A stretch of DNA of 64,000 nucleotides, taken from Annona cherimola. Its lineage: Eukaryota; Streptophyta; Magnoliopsida; Magnoliales; Annonaceae. Where the stretch lies: NCBI GenBank assembly GCA_030490835.1, contig CM059977.1, positions 10,196,765-10,260,764 on the forward strand, in the 5' to 3' direction. The position numbers and the translations under genes are program-made. The notes beneath the pieces are model-generated. The model worked only from the letters and a program-made list of their open reading frames with translations. It was not told where the DNA came from and did no database searches. Shown in pieces: positions 1-10,229 of the stretch (position 1 is its first letter; each line of letters begins with the position of its first letter).

Positions 1-870
1 AACCATCTCACATCAGCCATTTCCATATCCATGTTTGGGCCTTCCCGCCAAGGTCAAGAGAAGGACCTCATCAAAATAGACAGGGATCTTTAATTAATTT
101 TCCGATTGTTCATTTTATTACTTTGCTTGTGATATTATCATTAAGCATACCATATTTAATTTTGTATCAAACTCATTCACACATTTTATGCTTGTTTGGG
201 ATAGTTGCAAAATGGACCCAGTAACTGTGCGTGTGACTCGGAATCTGTTGGACTAAAATTCTGTTTAGATATCAGGGCACAACTTCAGCCGAATTGAGCC
301 CAAATTCGGCCCACAAAACTTGAAAATTCTAATGTCAAAGCTTGCTTTTTCAGAACGAGCTTGAAAGAACGAAAAGTTAGGAATTAAGTAAACTCAAACT
401 CGAAAAACTTTTTTCATTGTTCATTGTTATATTTAATATAAACTATATCATATTATGTATTTTATATTATTTATATTTATGTTTGAATATGTATTTGTCA
501 TATTATAATTATATTATACATAAATTATATTGTTTTTATTTATATCCATTTTTATATTTATATTATTTACTTTTAAGTTAATTAATTTTCTTCCTTTATC
601 TTGTTTTAAAATGTTAAATTTTTTTAAAAATATATCATATATTACTATATTTAGTTAAGAGTATATTATTACTACTACTACTTGCATGATTTGATGTATA
701 TTTATATAAAATTTTAAGCTTTCCATTTTAAAATCAAACAAAAATTTGTCAATCCAAATTCTAACTGAAAACTCAACCTAACGTTGATTTTCACAAATAA
801 ACTTAAGATCTAGGTAATAATGTAGCCCAGTTACAGCGTGTTTAGGAATATGCGAAGTTACCATGCCCAT
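1..870. other. AT-rich intergenic stretch, no gene seen
   Basis: No coding region or RNA gene is recognisable. From about 420 to 780 the sequence is almost pure A/T with short TATTTATATT-type runs. A short less AT-rich patch near 280-330 reads like plant intergenic or repeat remnant sequence. Confidence 0.6.
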
Positions 871-1137
871 GGGGTTTGTTTGGGAATGGGTAAAACTTTT
901 GATGAAAAGTTGTCAAATGATGTGATATGATAAAGGTAATGATGAGGAATAAATAGGATAAAGTTGAAATAGATAGGTTTGTTGTGTTGGTAGTTGTGTA
1001 GAAATGATTGAAAAGTAGGGTGATTGTATAGAAAAATGTGAAGAAATAATTAAAAAATAGGGTAGTTGTGAAGAGTGAAAAGTTTTAGATTTAAAAGTTT
1101 TAAATTGACAACTTTTTATTGTTACCAAACACACCCC
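871..1137 (+). repeat. Family A MITE, copy 1
   Basis: Non-coding element of about 270 bp. It opens with GGGGTTTGTTTGGGAA and closes with ACCAAACACACCCC, which are imperfect inverted ends. Between them is a recurring internal string (ATGTGATATGATAAAGGTAA, then GAAATAGATAGGT, then AAAAATAGGGTAGTTGTG). The same string recurs in this window near 9935, 28228, 33126, 35892, 41715 and 63494, so this is a dispersed family. Superfamily is not determined; the CCAAACACACCC end is common in plant MITEs. Confidence 0.7.
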
Positions 1138-1170
1138 ATCTTGCAAAAGCAGAGAAGCCAGCGTTGCTAT

Positions 1171-1745
1171 TAGGGGTGTTAATGGCTATGGACAACCTGT
1201 TAATCTGTTTGTCCAACTTGTTTATAAATGAGTTTAGGTTGGAATTTTTGAATAAATAGGTTATGATTCGCCAACTCGTTTAACGATTTAATTAAATAAA
1301 CAGATTACAATTGAGATTTTATAACCGTCAACCCGTTTATTTCATATAATCCGTTTAACCCATTTAACTCATTAAAGTTTATATATATATATATATATAT
1401 AAATTTAAACCCCTTGGTAATTTTCTCTCTCTAAGATTCCTCCCATTACTTAATTTTCATTTTTTCTACTACTGCCCCAATTCCATCTTTCTGTTACTGT
1501 CCTATTTTCATTCCCTCTGTGCCAAAAACATCATCTCATCTCTCCTTACAAGATCATCCTTTATTAGAATCTTAAGTTTTCAAGTTATTTACTATACAAC
1601 CCGTTAACAACCCACCAACTCGTTTATTAAATGGATTGTAAATGAGTTAGAGTTTAAGTTTTTTAAATGGTTTAGTAAACGGATTAGGATTAAGATATTT
1701 TAAATAGGTTAGAATTAAAAATAGTTACTGCCCGTCGGTTTATGT
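1171..1745 (+). repeat. Family B (hAT-like, TAGGGGTGTTAA end) copy 1
   Basis: Begins TAGGGGTGTTAATGG, followed by AACCTGTTAATCTG-type runs. A TA microsatellite (1381-1401) sits in the middle, then a pyrimidine-rich segment (CTCTCTAAGATTCCTCCC), then inverted-type sequence (AACCCGTTAACAACCC). The copy at 29372 shares the same order, including the microsatellite position. The right end is not clean, so it is probably truncated. The better-preserved relative at 36854 has an 8-bp target duplication, which supports hAT. Confidence 0.6.
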
Positions 1746-2464
1746 CGGGATGGTTTCAGAATCATCGTCCCGTTGTGACTGAAATGACGTGATATTTTTT
1801 CATTTCGTCCCCTTGTGACTGAAATGACGCATGCATGGAAGTATTTAATTAAACATTCTCATCCATCATTAGGGAAGCGATTCCAAGGAAGCACAATTCC
1901 GTGAAAAATATATTCCTCGGGGCATTTCTTAATCCGGGTGGGTCAATAATGAAATGATGATGGGAAGAGATACAATAACACCATCGATTCCCGGCTTATC
2001 TATAAACCATCCATATTAAAAACCTAGGCAGATGATGATAAAATCAAAATCACTGTCATGAATATGATGAGTCACTGGAATTTTTTAATGGCATTATTTA
2101 ATTATGAAGTTGTCAATTCCTCTTGAGATGACTGCGATTCTATATTCCACCTAGAATGCAATGATAAACCAATGCAATAATTAATAAGCAATCCAAATCT
2201 CAGAAGGAGACAACATAGAGAGGACAAATTAAGAATTCAGTGCCTCACACAAGTTCTCCGTGGAAAAACAGATAATGCACATCCATTCCCAAAAGCAGCT
2301 TACACTCTTCTTATATCTACAAATGGCCATCTTCTAATTTACATCTTTTATGTAACAAGCGTGTGGAAACACCACATCTTTATCATTTATGCTTTGTGAA
2401 ATTAAAATAAACAAAGAAACACCAAAAATATGGGATATGTGGTGAAAGAAACAACATCAACAAA
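1746..2464. other. Downstream flank of the kinase-like gene; no gene
   Basis: No gene is recognisable. The part nearest 2465 (about 2250-2464) would be the 3' untranslated region of the minus-strand kinase-like gene. I could not identify a poly(A) signal with confidence. Confidence 0.5.
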
Positions 2465-5400
2465 TCAAAACCCTTCAACCCCAGGTCTCCGTACCAGTGA
2501 CACTGATGAGTTTTTTCGGTTCTCCTCTGTCCTAATGTCTTCCAAGGTGACTGTTGAAGAGCATGTTCTAGGAGGTAAAGGGATGGGCAAAGATGGAGGC
2601 CTGGTGGGAGAGAAAGTGAGGCGACTTTTAGAAGGTGGGGATGGTGAAAAGCTTGATCTGGGAGCTTGTTGTATGACCCCATTGAGGCTTGGGGACCTCA
2701 ACATCTGCTTCCCAGCCACTGTTGCAGGCTCTTGGAGTGGGAACCAGCAAGAGTACTTGATGTCTTGAATGTTTTTAAGAGATTCAACAATGCTTCTCAT
2801 AGTAGGCCGTTCAGAGCGATCCTTCTGAAGGCATTTTAAAGCCAGGTCAGCAATGGCACGAGCTGCTTTGCTAGGTACCCGGCCCTTTAGCCGTGGATCT
2901 ATTATAAGAGAGAGCCGGGAATCATCAGCTAAAAAAAGCCGGCTCCATTTCAACAGGTCGCGCTCCTCCTTTGGATGGCGGGCGTCAAGATTCTTCCGGC
3001 CTGTGAGCAATTCCAGAAGAACGATCCCAAAGCTCCATACATTGCTCTTGGGAGTGAGCAATCCTCCCTCCAGAGTGTCCACTGAAAGGTTTGCAACAGC
3101 CTGAACAAACAGGAAATAACAAACCATAAGAATAGTTTGAAAACAGGATTTACAATATACAGCTCATCAAACAGTAGCCATCTGTAGATGATGGATCCCA
3201 CATGATGCAGAATTGTACAACAATTCCTTCTAAATTAATGATAATCCACTATTTTTCTGTTTCAATTACTAAAACAATACAATTCATAAGCAGAATAATC
3301 AGAAAGAACAGGAAGTCATATCAATTTCCTGAGTATGATGCCAGGAAATCATGAAGAACTCACCGCAGGGGTACTTGCAATCTCTGAATCAGGACAATGG
3401 CAAACACATCCGTAGCCTGAAAGCTTTGAACTAAAATCTTTGTCAACCTGTATATTTGCAGCGGAGAACTCATTGTACATGGCCTGGGATATAACAGCAG
3501 CAACAACATTGCAAATGTGAGAATTGACACTTCTAGGTTGTCAGTACAGCTAAGTGACAAATTTCGAAGCCCCTTGAAGCATCGGCATTGCTTTTTATTC
3601 TTAGCATCCAAAAACATGAAACAGGCTCAAATATTGTTGATCTCATAGTCAACACCAAGAGGTGTTAGATCCCCAAACATCTCGCAGAAAGAAACTTAAA
3701 GCAACTTTTGTATTTGTTTCTCCATCACTGTTCATACATCAACATGCCAGAAGTCAATTAATGGACTGAGTAAAAGCCAAATCCTTTTGACATCATAAAG
3801 TTCCATCCTTTCCAGTCTCATGTGTATGATGCAACCCGTGCAAAAAGTGGAAAAAATCTTCCAAAAATGATGGAGAAACCTGACAACACAGAATGCTTCT
3901 CTTTCTATTAACTGATTAGTTGCAATGAGGGGGTAAACATTTTGGTCTGATTAGCGTAGAGACAGATGAACAATACATGATGCAAGAGGATACCAAAAAT
4001 ACCCCTGGGGTGATGATAGCTCTAAACTTTCTTACTGAATGTACAATTTTACATACCTGGAAAGGCCCTTCCTCATGCAAGAATGCGAGACCTTGTGCGG
4101 CACAGAGAGCTACTTTCATCCTAGCACACCAGTCCACAGGAGGCCCATCAGAGTGTCCATACAAGAGGCGATCTAAGCTTCCATGGTAAAGCCGCTCATA
4201 AACCAACATTCGATCAGAGCCTTCACGTGCATGAAAACCAAGCAATTTACATAGCTGGGGATGCTGTAACGTTGCAAGTGTATTAACCTCATTAACAAAA
4301 TCCCTAAAACCCTGAAAAGAGACCAACAAATCATCAGTCAAACCTCCTGTGCTAAGTTCAGTCTTTACCAAATGAAAGAAGGCCAGGACATTAGTCCTGA
4401 ACAATAACTCAGTGAACAATATTAGTGTCCAACAGGAATCTCTCCAAGAGGCATTAGTAGAAAAATAATTCTCATGGCTATTTACAGCCTTCAGTCAAGA
4501 TTCATCTAAAGTTGGATTGAAGATTTAGACTGAAGAGAGGCAAGGTTTTGATAGTAACATTCATTTGTAAAATGTTATCAAATGGCCTTACATAAAGTTG
4601 GATGCCACTGAATTTCTGGAGCATGCCACTCAATTAGAACTGCTATGTTTAAGGTTCAGTAATTACGAAATTTTGGATTCGGTTCAGTGTTGAAACATGA
4701 AAAATAGGCTCTGGAATTGAGAGTCCATATCCAAATTTTTGACCTTGTCAATTTCATACAAAAGCCAAGATATTATTCTTCAGACATCAAGACTATCTTT
4801 ACCATATTGCCTCAACATGAGCATTAAAAGGAATCTCTGTCATCAGAGTTCACATTCATGCTTGCTCTTTTTTATGGTAGGCTCATAACAGCACCATGAA
4901 AGCCAGATTTTCCAGGCCAGGCTGAATATCGGATCAATCCAAACACCACATGATGGATGTGAACCATAGATCGCAAGGAATAAGCAATAGGGAACCTTTC
5001 CACAAAAGTGCAAGCACCAAGTCAACAAAAAGAGTCAAGGAACTGGACCTGAGTAGACGGAAGAAGGCGAGTAACAGTGGCATCAAGCTTCTTAATACCA
5101 GATGCATCATCTCCAAAAGAAGCTCTGTAGACCATGGTTGAAAATCCCTCTGACATCCATCGATCTGGTGAGAAATGTTGACAAGCATTTGCAATCTCAT
5201 CATAAGAGAAGTTCCTAAGACCTCCCACTGGAGGCAGAGGCAGAGGGCCGGATGCGCAAAGCGGTCCACTGGCAGTGGTTGACTTGAAACTTCCAATGTT
5301 CCTTAACACGGCAGAACCCTGGGGTGACGGAAGAGGAAGCGGTTGGGGGCTTGGAATAATCTGTTCTTTCACAGAACCACCTCGACCCCTGGATTCTTCC

Positions 5401-5690
5401 TGTTCATCATAATCCATTGTTGCGAGGGCATCCCGCTCAGCCACATGTAAGCTTGAAGGAGCTGACAAAGCACGGATTCGACTATTTGAAGTACGATGGT
5501 GGCTAGCTGATTGGACAGGCTTAGCTCTAGTTCGGAAGCTTGGAGGAGCAGACTGGAGAGATCTGCTTTTGGTGGTTTGTGGTTCAGGAAGCGTTGTGGG
5601 TGTGGTCTCAGGAGGATTTACAACTTTGACAACATTAATGGGCTGCTCAAATTTCTTCTTCTTGCCCTTCAAGACCGGGAAGCAACCCAT
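2465..5690 (-). CDS. Receptor-like cytoplasmic kinase family protein, predicted pseudokinase (550 aa)
   Basis: Four coding exons on the minus strand: 5690-5049, 4311-4057, 3483-3364 and 3100-2465, all joined in phase 0, giving 550 residues. The start at 5690 gives MGCF, with Gly2 and Cys3 suited to myristoylation and palmitoylation, so membrane attachment is likely. Residues 1-160 are a basic, Pro/Ser-rich linker. The kinase fold runs from about FSYDEI (161) to the RPTM motif in exon 4, followed by a Ser/Pro-rich tail ending VEGF. The fold is clear (NEVNTLATLQHPQL, MLVYERL, SNVWSFGIVLLELLTGR). The catalytic positions are not: VAIK Lys is Thr207, HRD reads YNE (302-304) and DFG reads GYG (322-324). 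The likely role is therefore scaffold or regulator in receptor kinase signalling (inference). Intron lengths are 737, 573 and 263. The first donor, CAG|GTCCAG, is weak. Confidence 0.9.
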
Positions 5691-7110
5691 CTTCACTTGC
5701 CAAATTCAACTCAATTTGAATTTCTTCTGTCGTAGTTATTCGATTTTTATCCCTGGAAAATTTAAGTGGAAAAGACGTTGATTATTTCAGTCATTAATAA
5801 AATTGCACAGTAGCAAGTAAAAATTTGAGGGGATACAGACCCACCCAACAAAAGAAAGAAATGAAATTCAAGAGAAGCGAACATGAAGCCCAAAAAAGAG
5901 TTCGAAAATCATGAAAAAGAAAATTCAAGAAGACGCCAGGTTCCAAGAAAACAATTTACAATTCTTCAATTTCCAGAACCACAAGAAGCTAAACTTTTTC
6001 TAAGCAATAAAACAACGCCCTTCATTCTAGACCAAGTAACGTCATGACTTCCTCGAAGTACCTTCTATAAGACTATGCTGAATTTTATTAAATTATCGGC
6101 TACAGCCTTAATGCGACCAATTCCGAGACGGTCCAAATTGCAATCTGAAAGTCTAAGTTTGCTAGCAAAAGCATTCCCGACAGAGAATAAAACAGAACAA
6201 GGATGGAACCACCGGAAGAACATCACCGAAAAAAGAGGCTTTGGACTAAAACAGAAGCAACGGAAATAAGAAGGACAGAAATAAAGAGATCTCCATTTAA
6301 ACGACTTCTTTTCTTTGGGAAGATGGTTAAATCATGAATGTCCAGACCGACGTTAGAACCATAATCATGAAAAAAGAGACACTTCATTTTAAAAAAAATT
6401 AAGGAAAAAAGCATAAAGATTCATATTTTCAAGACGGCAGCTTAAATTTAGTAAAAAGCGAGCTAATATTTCTGAACAACTACAGATCCACTGGAGAAAC
6501 AACAGAAGCACAAATTTGTTAACAGAACATGCAAATCCAGTTACAAAAAGATTTTTTCTAAAAATTACCGATCAAAGTATACTAGCCAATCATACCAACC
6601 AACAATCAATAAAGAACACGACTGACATAGAAAATCATGAATTTCCCAACCGAGACTGCAGAACAAGCATCTCGAATTCCCCCAAACCAGCTGCCGACGT
6701 CTGTCGAAGCTTAAAATCTTCATGTTCCAACGACAAAAAACCCAACAAAAATTTTAAAGAATAAAAATTTACACCTTGAGACCGAAGAATTTCTCTTCAA
6801 ACTACTAGCGAACATCAAAAAACACATAAATCCTTCCTACTTGCAACAGGAAAAAGTTCAAAATCCATGAAAAGAAAAATCTCGAAACCGACTCCAACTC
6901 CACGACACCATTCGCAAGTAAAACAAACACCGAACTGGAGAATTCCATGATTCTAACCTTCAATGAATCGCAGCAACTTCGCAATCCGATCTCCACTCGC
7001 TTCTCTGCTGAGATTCGATGGAAAGAAAAATCAAAAGAAAAGCCCTCGTTTTGTTCAATGACTGAAAAGCAACGACCACCCAATTGAGAGAGAGCGAAAT
7101 ATAAATGAAA
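5691..7110 (-). other. 5' leader of the kinase-like gene, with a 1.2 kb leader intron
   Basis: On the minus strand, an acceptor TTTTCCAG lies at 5756-5753, giving a second leader exon from 5752 to the ATG at 5690. The best upstream donor is GAAG|GTTAGA after 6958, so the intron would be 6957-5753 (1205 nt). The first leader exon would run from about 7075 to 6958. It is less AT-rich than the intron and contains the TCTCTCTC-type run typical of plant leaders. No transcript evidence is available, so exon limits are inferred. Short reading frames inside this region are not genes. Confidence 0.55.
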
Positions 7111-7130
7111 TACCAGCAAAAACCCTAAAC
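7098..7130 (-). promoter_or_regulatory. Putative core promoter of the kinase-like gene: TATA-like box and telo-box
   Basis: Minus strand reads TTTATATTT across 7107-7099, just upstream of the proposed first leader exon. The plus strand carries AAACCCTA (telo-box) at 7120-7127, about 15 bp further upstream. Telo-boxes are common near the start of broadly expressed plant genes. Position and spacing fit, but this is a motif-level call. Confidence 0.45.
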
Positions 7131-7189
7131 GCGATTCATTTCATCTTCACTCGCGTGAGCTTTCCAGAAGGGAGTCGCGGAAAATGTCA

Positions 7190-8157
7190 ATTTATGCTCA
7201 AAATTTTTATTACTTCTAAATAAGATCCACTTTTATTCTTATTTTTACATATGGCCATACATTTATAAAAATAATAAATATGACTGAACATATTTATAAT
7301 ATTTACAAATATAACAACGATCGCATGTCGATCAAAATAGCTCCAACTAAAATCTAAATTCATGTCCTGCTTTTTCATCTGGAATTTTTTTTTACTATAT
7401 TTTATTGTAACTTTATATTTTTGATAACTATATACATCATTCGCATTTTCATATCTTACTTAAGTTTTGAGATATTTGGACAAAAACCCATGATCATATT
7501 ATCAGGTTTGGAAATATAATGCAGATGTATGGTAATAAATACGTGATCTTATTCTAAAATTTGGATAAAACTTATTATTATATTTGAAATTAACATTTTT
7601 AAACATATCTTATCAAAATTTAAAGAAAATATGCATATTTAAATAGATAATTTCAACTAACTAAAACTGGGTATATTTTCTATTTTAATAAAATCGATGC
7701 CCGACATTATCAATAAAAAAGATTTTTCTTGTACAAAAGTCATTTTATTTTAACAGATATTAGAATTAAGTAGAATGTTTATAAAAAGTAGAAAAATTCA
7801 TAAATGTTAAGACACGTGATAAAACCTTCAAATGCTTCCCATTAATATAAAAGCAGTTATTTGCTTGGTCAGATATTTGGGTATAACGTTGGATTTTTTA
7901 CATCAGACATTTGTATTTTGATGAGAAGATGCAGTAAGAATTATGCGAGAGAAGAAGCGAAGAAATTCTAAAAGGAGGTTGGGGACAGCAGCAGTCAAAC
8001 ATAATAAAAGAAGATGACGTTGAAAAAGGCGAAACAAACGGTTTTCTACTCCGACTACTAATGGAATTTCATTACCAGAAAAAGGCAGCGTACGCCGCGA
8101 GAGCGTATGTGGGAAACTGTTCCACAGTGGTTCTGTGCAAAAAATAAAAAAAAAAGT
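7190..8157. other. Intergenic, no gene recognised
   Basis: 7190-7860 is AT-rich without structure. 7903-8110 is less AT-rich and contains a short reading frame on the minus strand, but there is no recognisable domain, no splice context and no match in kind to a known family. Confidence 0.5.
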
Positions 8158-8604
8158 GATAATTCTTACCGTACCCATAATAAATGCACGTAATTTCTTT
8201 TATATCAATGGTATTTGATAAAAATTTTTTATAACTATAATACTTCACTCTAAATTTCTTTGGTACCCACGCCGTTAAAACTACCATTATCTATCTCATC
8301 GAAAAGACGATTTTGACCTTTTAAATTTTTTTCTAATTAAAATAAATAACCTTAATATAAATTTTAAATTATTAAATATCTTCTATTAATGATTTACTAT
8401 CATCAATTATGTTATGTTAAGATTAAATTATCTCAATTAAAAATTTTTAAATAGGCAAAAATGTCTTTTCAATGGGAAGATAACAGTCGTTTTAACGGGA
8501 TGGATATGAGAGAAATTTAAGGTGAAATGTTATGAGTATAAAAAAAATATTGTGAATATAAAAGAAATTATGTGTATTTGTTATGGGTATAAGAGTAATT
8601 ATCC
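8158..8604 (+). repeat. Family E MITE, copy 1 (long terminal inverted repeats)
   Basis: Starts GATAATTCTTACCGTACCCA and ends TATGGGTATAAGAGTAATTA, imperfect inverted ends. Inside are mirrored segments (CGCCGTTAAAACTACC on the left, CGTTTTAACGGGATGG on the right). The same architecture recurs at 41250-41705 and, more degraded, at 15897-16280. Non-coding. Confidence 0.7.
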
Positions 8605-8639
8605 TTAAAAAATAAATAATAATAAGATTATTCGTTAAA

Positions 8640-9190
8640 AATTACTAATTTATAAATAGAAATATACAACAGTTTGCTGCACATGAACCTCACGTGTAGT
8701 CAGTGTATTCTACATTATTTATTTAATTAAAAAGAAAATTTTGTAGAAATTAAAGATGTGCATGAGCCTCATTGAAAATAAATAATCTAATATAATAAAA
8801 TTATTTAATTTAAATTTAAATCATTTAAAATATCATTTCTAGATAAATAAATTTGAAGATTATCATGTTATAATGTAATAAGTATTTTTAATTTACACAT
8901 CATTATATATGTTTTTAAGTAGATGTTCTTACCCAAAATCTAATTGAAATCATTTTCAATATCACGGTGAAACAATGATTTTAAATTAAACGATAATTGA
9001 AAAATGGTATAACCACAGATGCGGGCCCATTTGTAGTTAACTACATTAGTTATCCTTCACATATCCATTTATGCATTAATTAATTATACAACACCCAATG
9101 GCAGAAATATAAAAAAAAATTAAATCATGGAAGTTATCTTTTTCCATTCCAAGGCTTATTATCTCTTTTTTATTTTAATTTTTATCCAAT
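8640..9190. repeat. AT-rich repeat remnants related to families C/D
   Basis: The segment around 8750-8890 (GTGCATGAGCCTCATTGAAAA, then AAATCATTTAAAATATCATT) resembles the internal parts of the repeats at 14764 and 52240. The rest up to 9190 is featureless AT-rich DNA. Confidence 0.35.
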
Positions 9191-9934
9191 AGATTTTTAA
9201 TCAACACCCCAATTTTTGTTTTTAACCTTTTTCCCTGATGGAACATTTTTTATTTTTAACCTTACTCGTACGTTATCTGGTTTTTGAGGCATTGAAACTG
9301 CCTTGCTTGCGGGAGAAAGCAGGAAGAGTTGGTGGGAGAAGGGCGGTGGCAGTAGTGTAATAAGAGCGAGGGATGAGGGCGTTAAGGGAGGCATGAAGTG
9401 CCTTGTTTGAAGTGACAAGGTGGTCAAAGTTGGAAAAAAAAAATTTCTTTAATGGCGGGAATGGGATGGGCTGGGTCGGGATTTTCATGTTTTAGTAGTG
9501 CAGTCAAAGGAAGAGGGCATGCACGTATTCATGTGTCTTGACCGCCAGCGATGGATTTGATGGGATGTGCATGCCCATCCTCCTTCCTCCCCGGGGAGAA
9601 GAAAGCGACCGCCAGATCCACCGCACCGCCGATAAAAGAATCTCCGCCCGCCCGTTCGCGCAACGCAAGCGCGCGCTCTGTGTGAATCGGGCGGGCCCAC
9701 CCGAGCCTCCCTGTGACACCGACCCTCCCTCTAATGGCTGCCTCACCGCTCCGTGTTTCCTCCTCCTACGTGCATCGCCCCCAGCTTTTCAGTGGATCAC
9801 CAGGATACGTGGGCCCCGGTGCAGCAGAGATCTTTCCCTCATCCCGACCGTTGGTTGAATGTGAAACCTCTGCCATCAGACATGAGCACGCGCATGGGCT
9901 AATCTTTTTCAAACAGGCCAACGATATCAAAATG
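9191..9934. other. GC-richer island, no gene identified
   Basis: Base composition rises sharply between about 9290 and 9860 against AT-rich flanks. Short overlapping frames exist on both strands, but none shows a domain or convincing splice sites. It could be a decayed gene edge, a promoter or a repeat fragment. Confidence 0.4.
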
Positions 9935-10229
9935 TAGGGTGTCTTTGTTTGGGGCCAAAATATGTTCACTACAACTTTTCAATCCAAAACATTTCACTCT
10001 CCATTACTACTCTATTATTTAATTATTTTTTCACATTTTTCTATACAAACTACCTTACTTTTCAATCATTTCTACACAACTACTCATACAATTAACTTAT
10101 CTATTTTAACTTTATTCTTTTTACTCCTCATCATTATTCATATTATATTACGTTATTTTCTATCAATTTGACAACTTCTACTCCTAAAATTTTTCATCAA
10201 AAGTTTTACCTCTAACCAAACACACCCTT
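9935..10229 (-). repeat. Family A MITE, copy 2 (inverted)
   Basis: Reverse orientation of the family. It starts AGGGTGTCTTTGTTTGG and ends CTAACCAAACACACCCT, with internal strings complementary to those at 871-1137 (CAACTACTCATACAATTAAC, then TATTTTAACTTTATTC). Confidence 0.7.

Noticed and set aside
5691..5696. Kinase-like protein starting two codons earlier (MKMGCF)
   Set aside because: The codon at 5696 is GTG; only the ATG at 5690 gives the MGC acylation signal.
7120..7127. Interstitial telomere repeat (AAACCCTA)
   Set aside because: A single unit only; it is better read as a promoter telo-box.
9538..9858. 106-codon plus-strand frame in the 9.5 kb GC island
   Set aside because: Competing frames of similar length on the other strand, no domain, no splice context; composition alone explains it.
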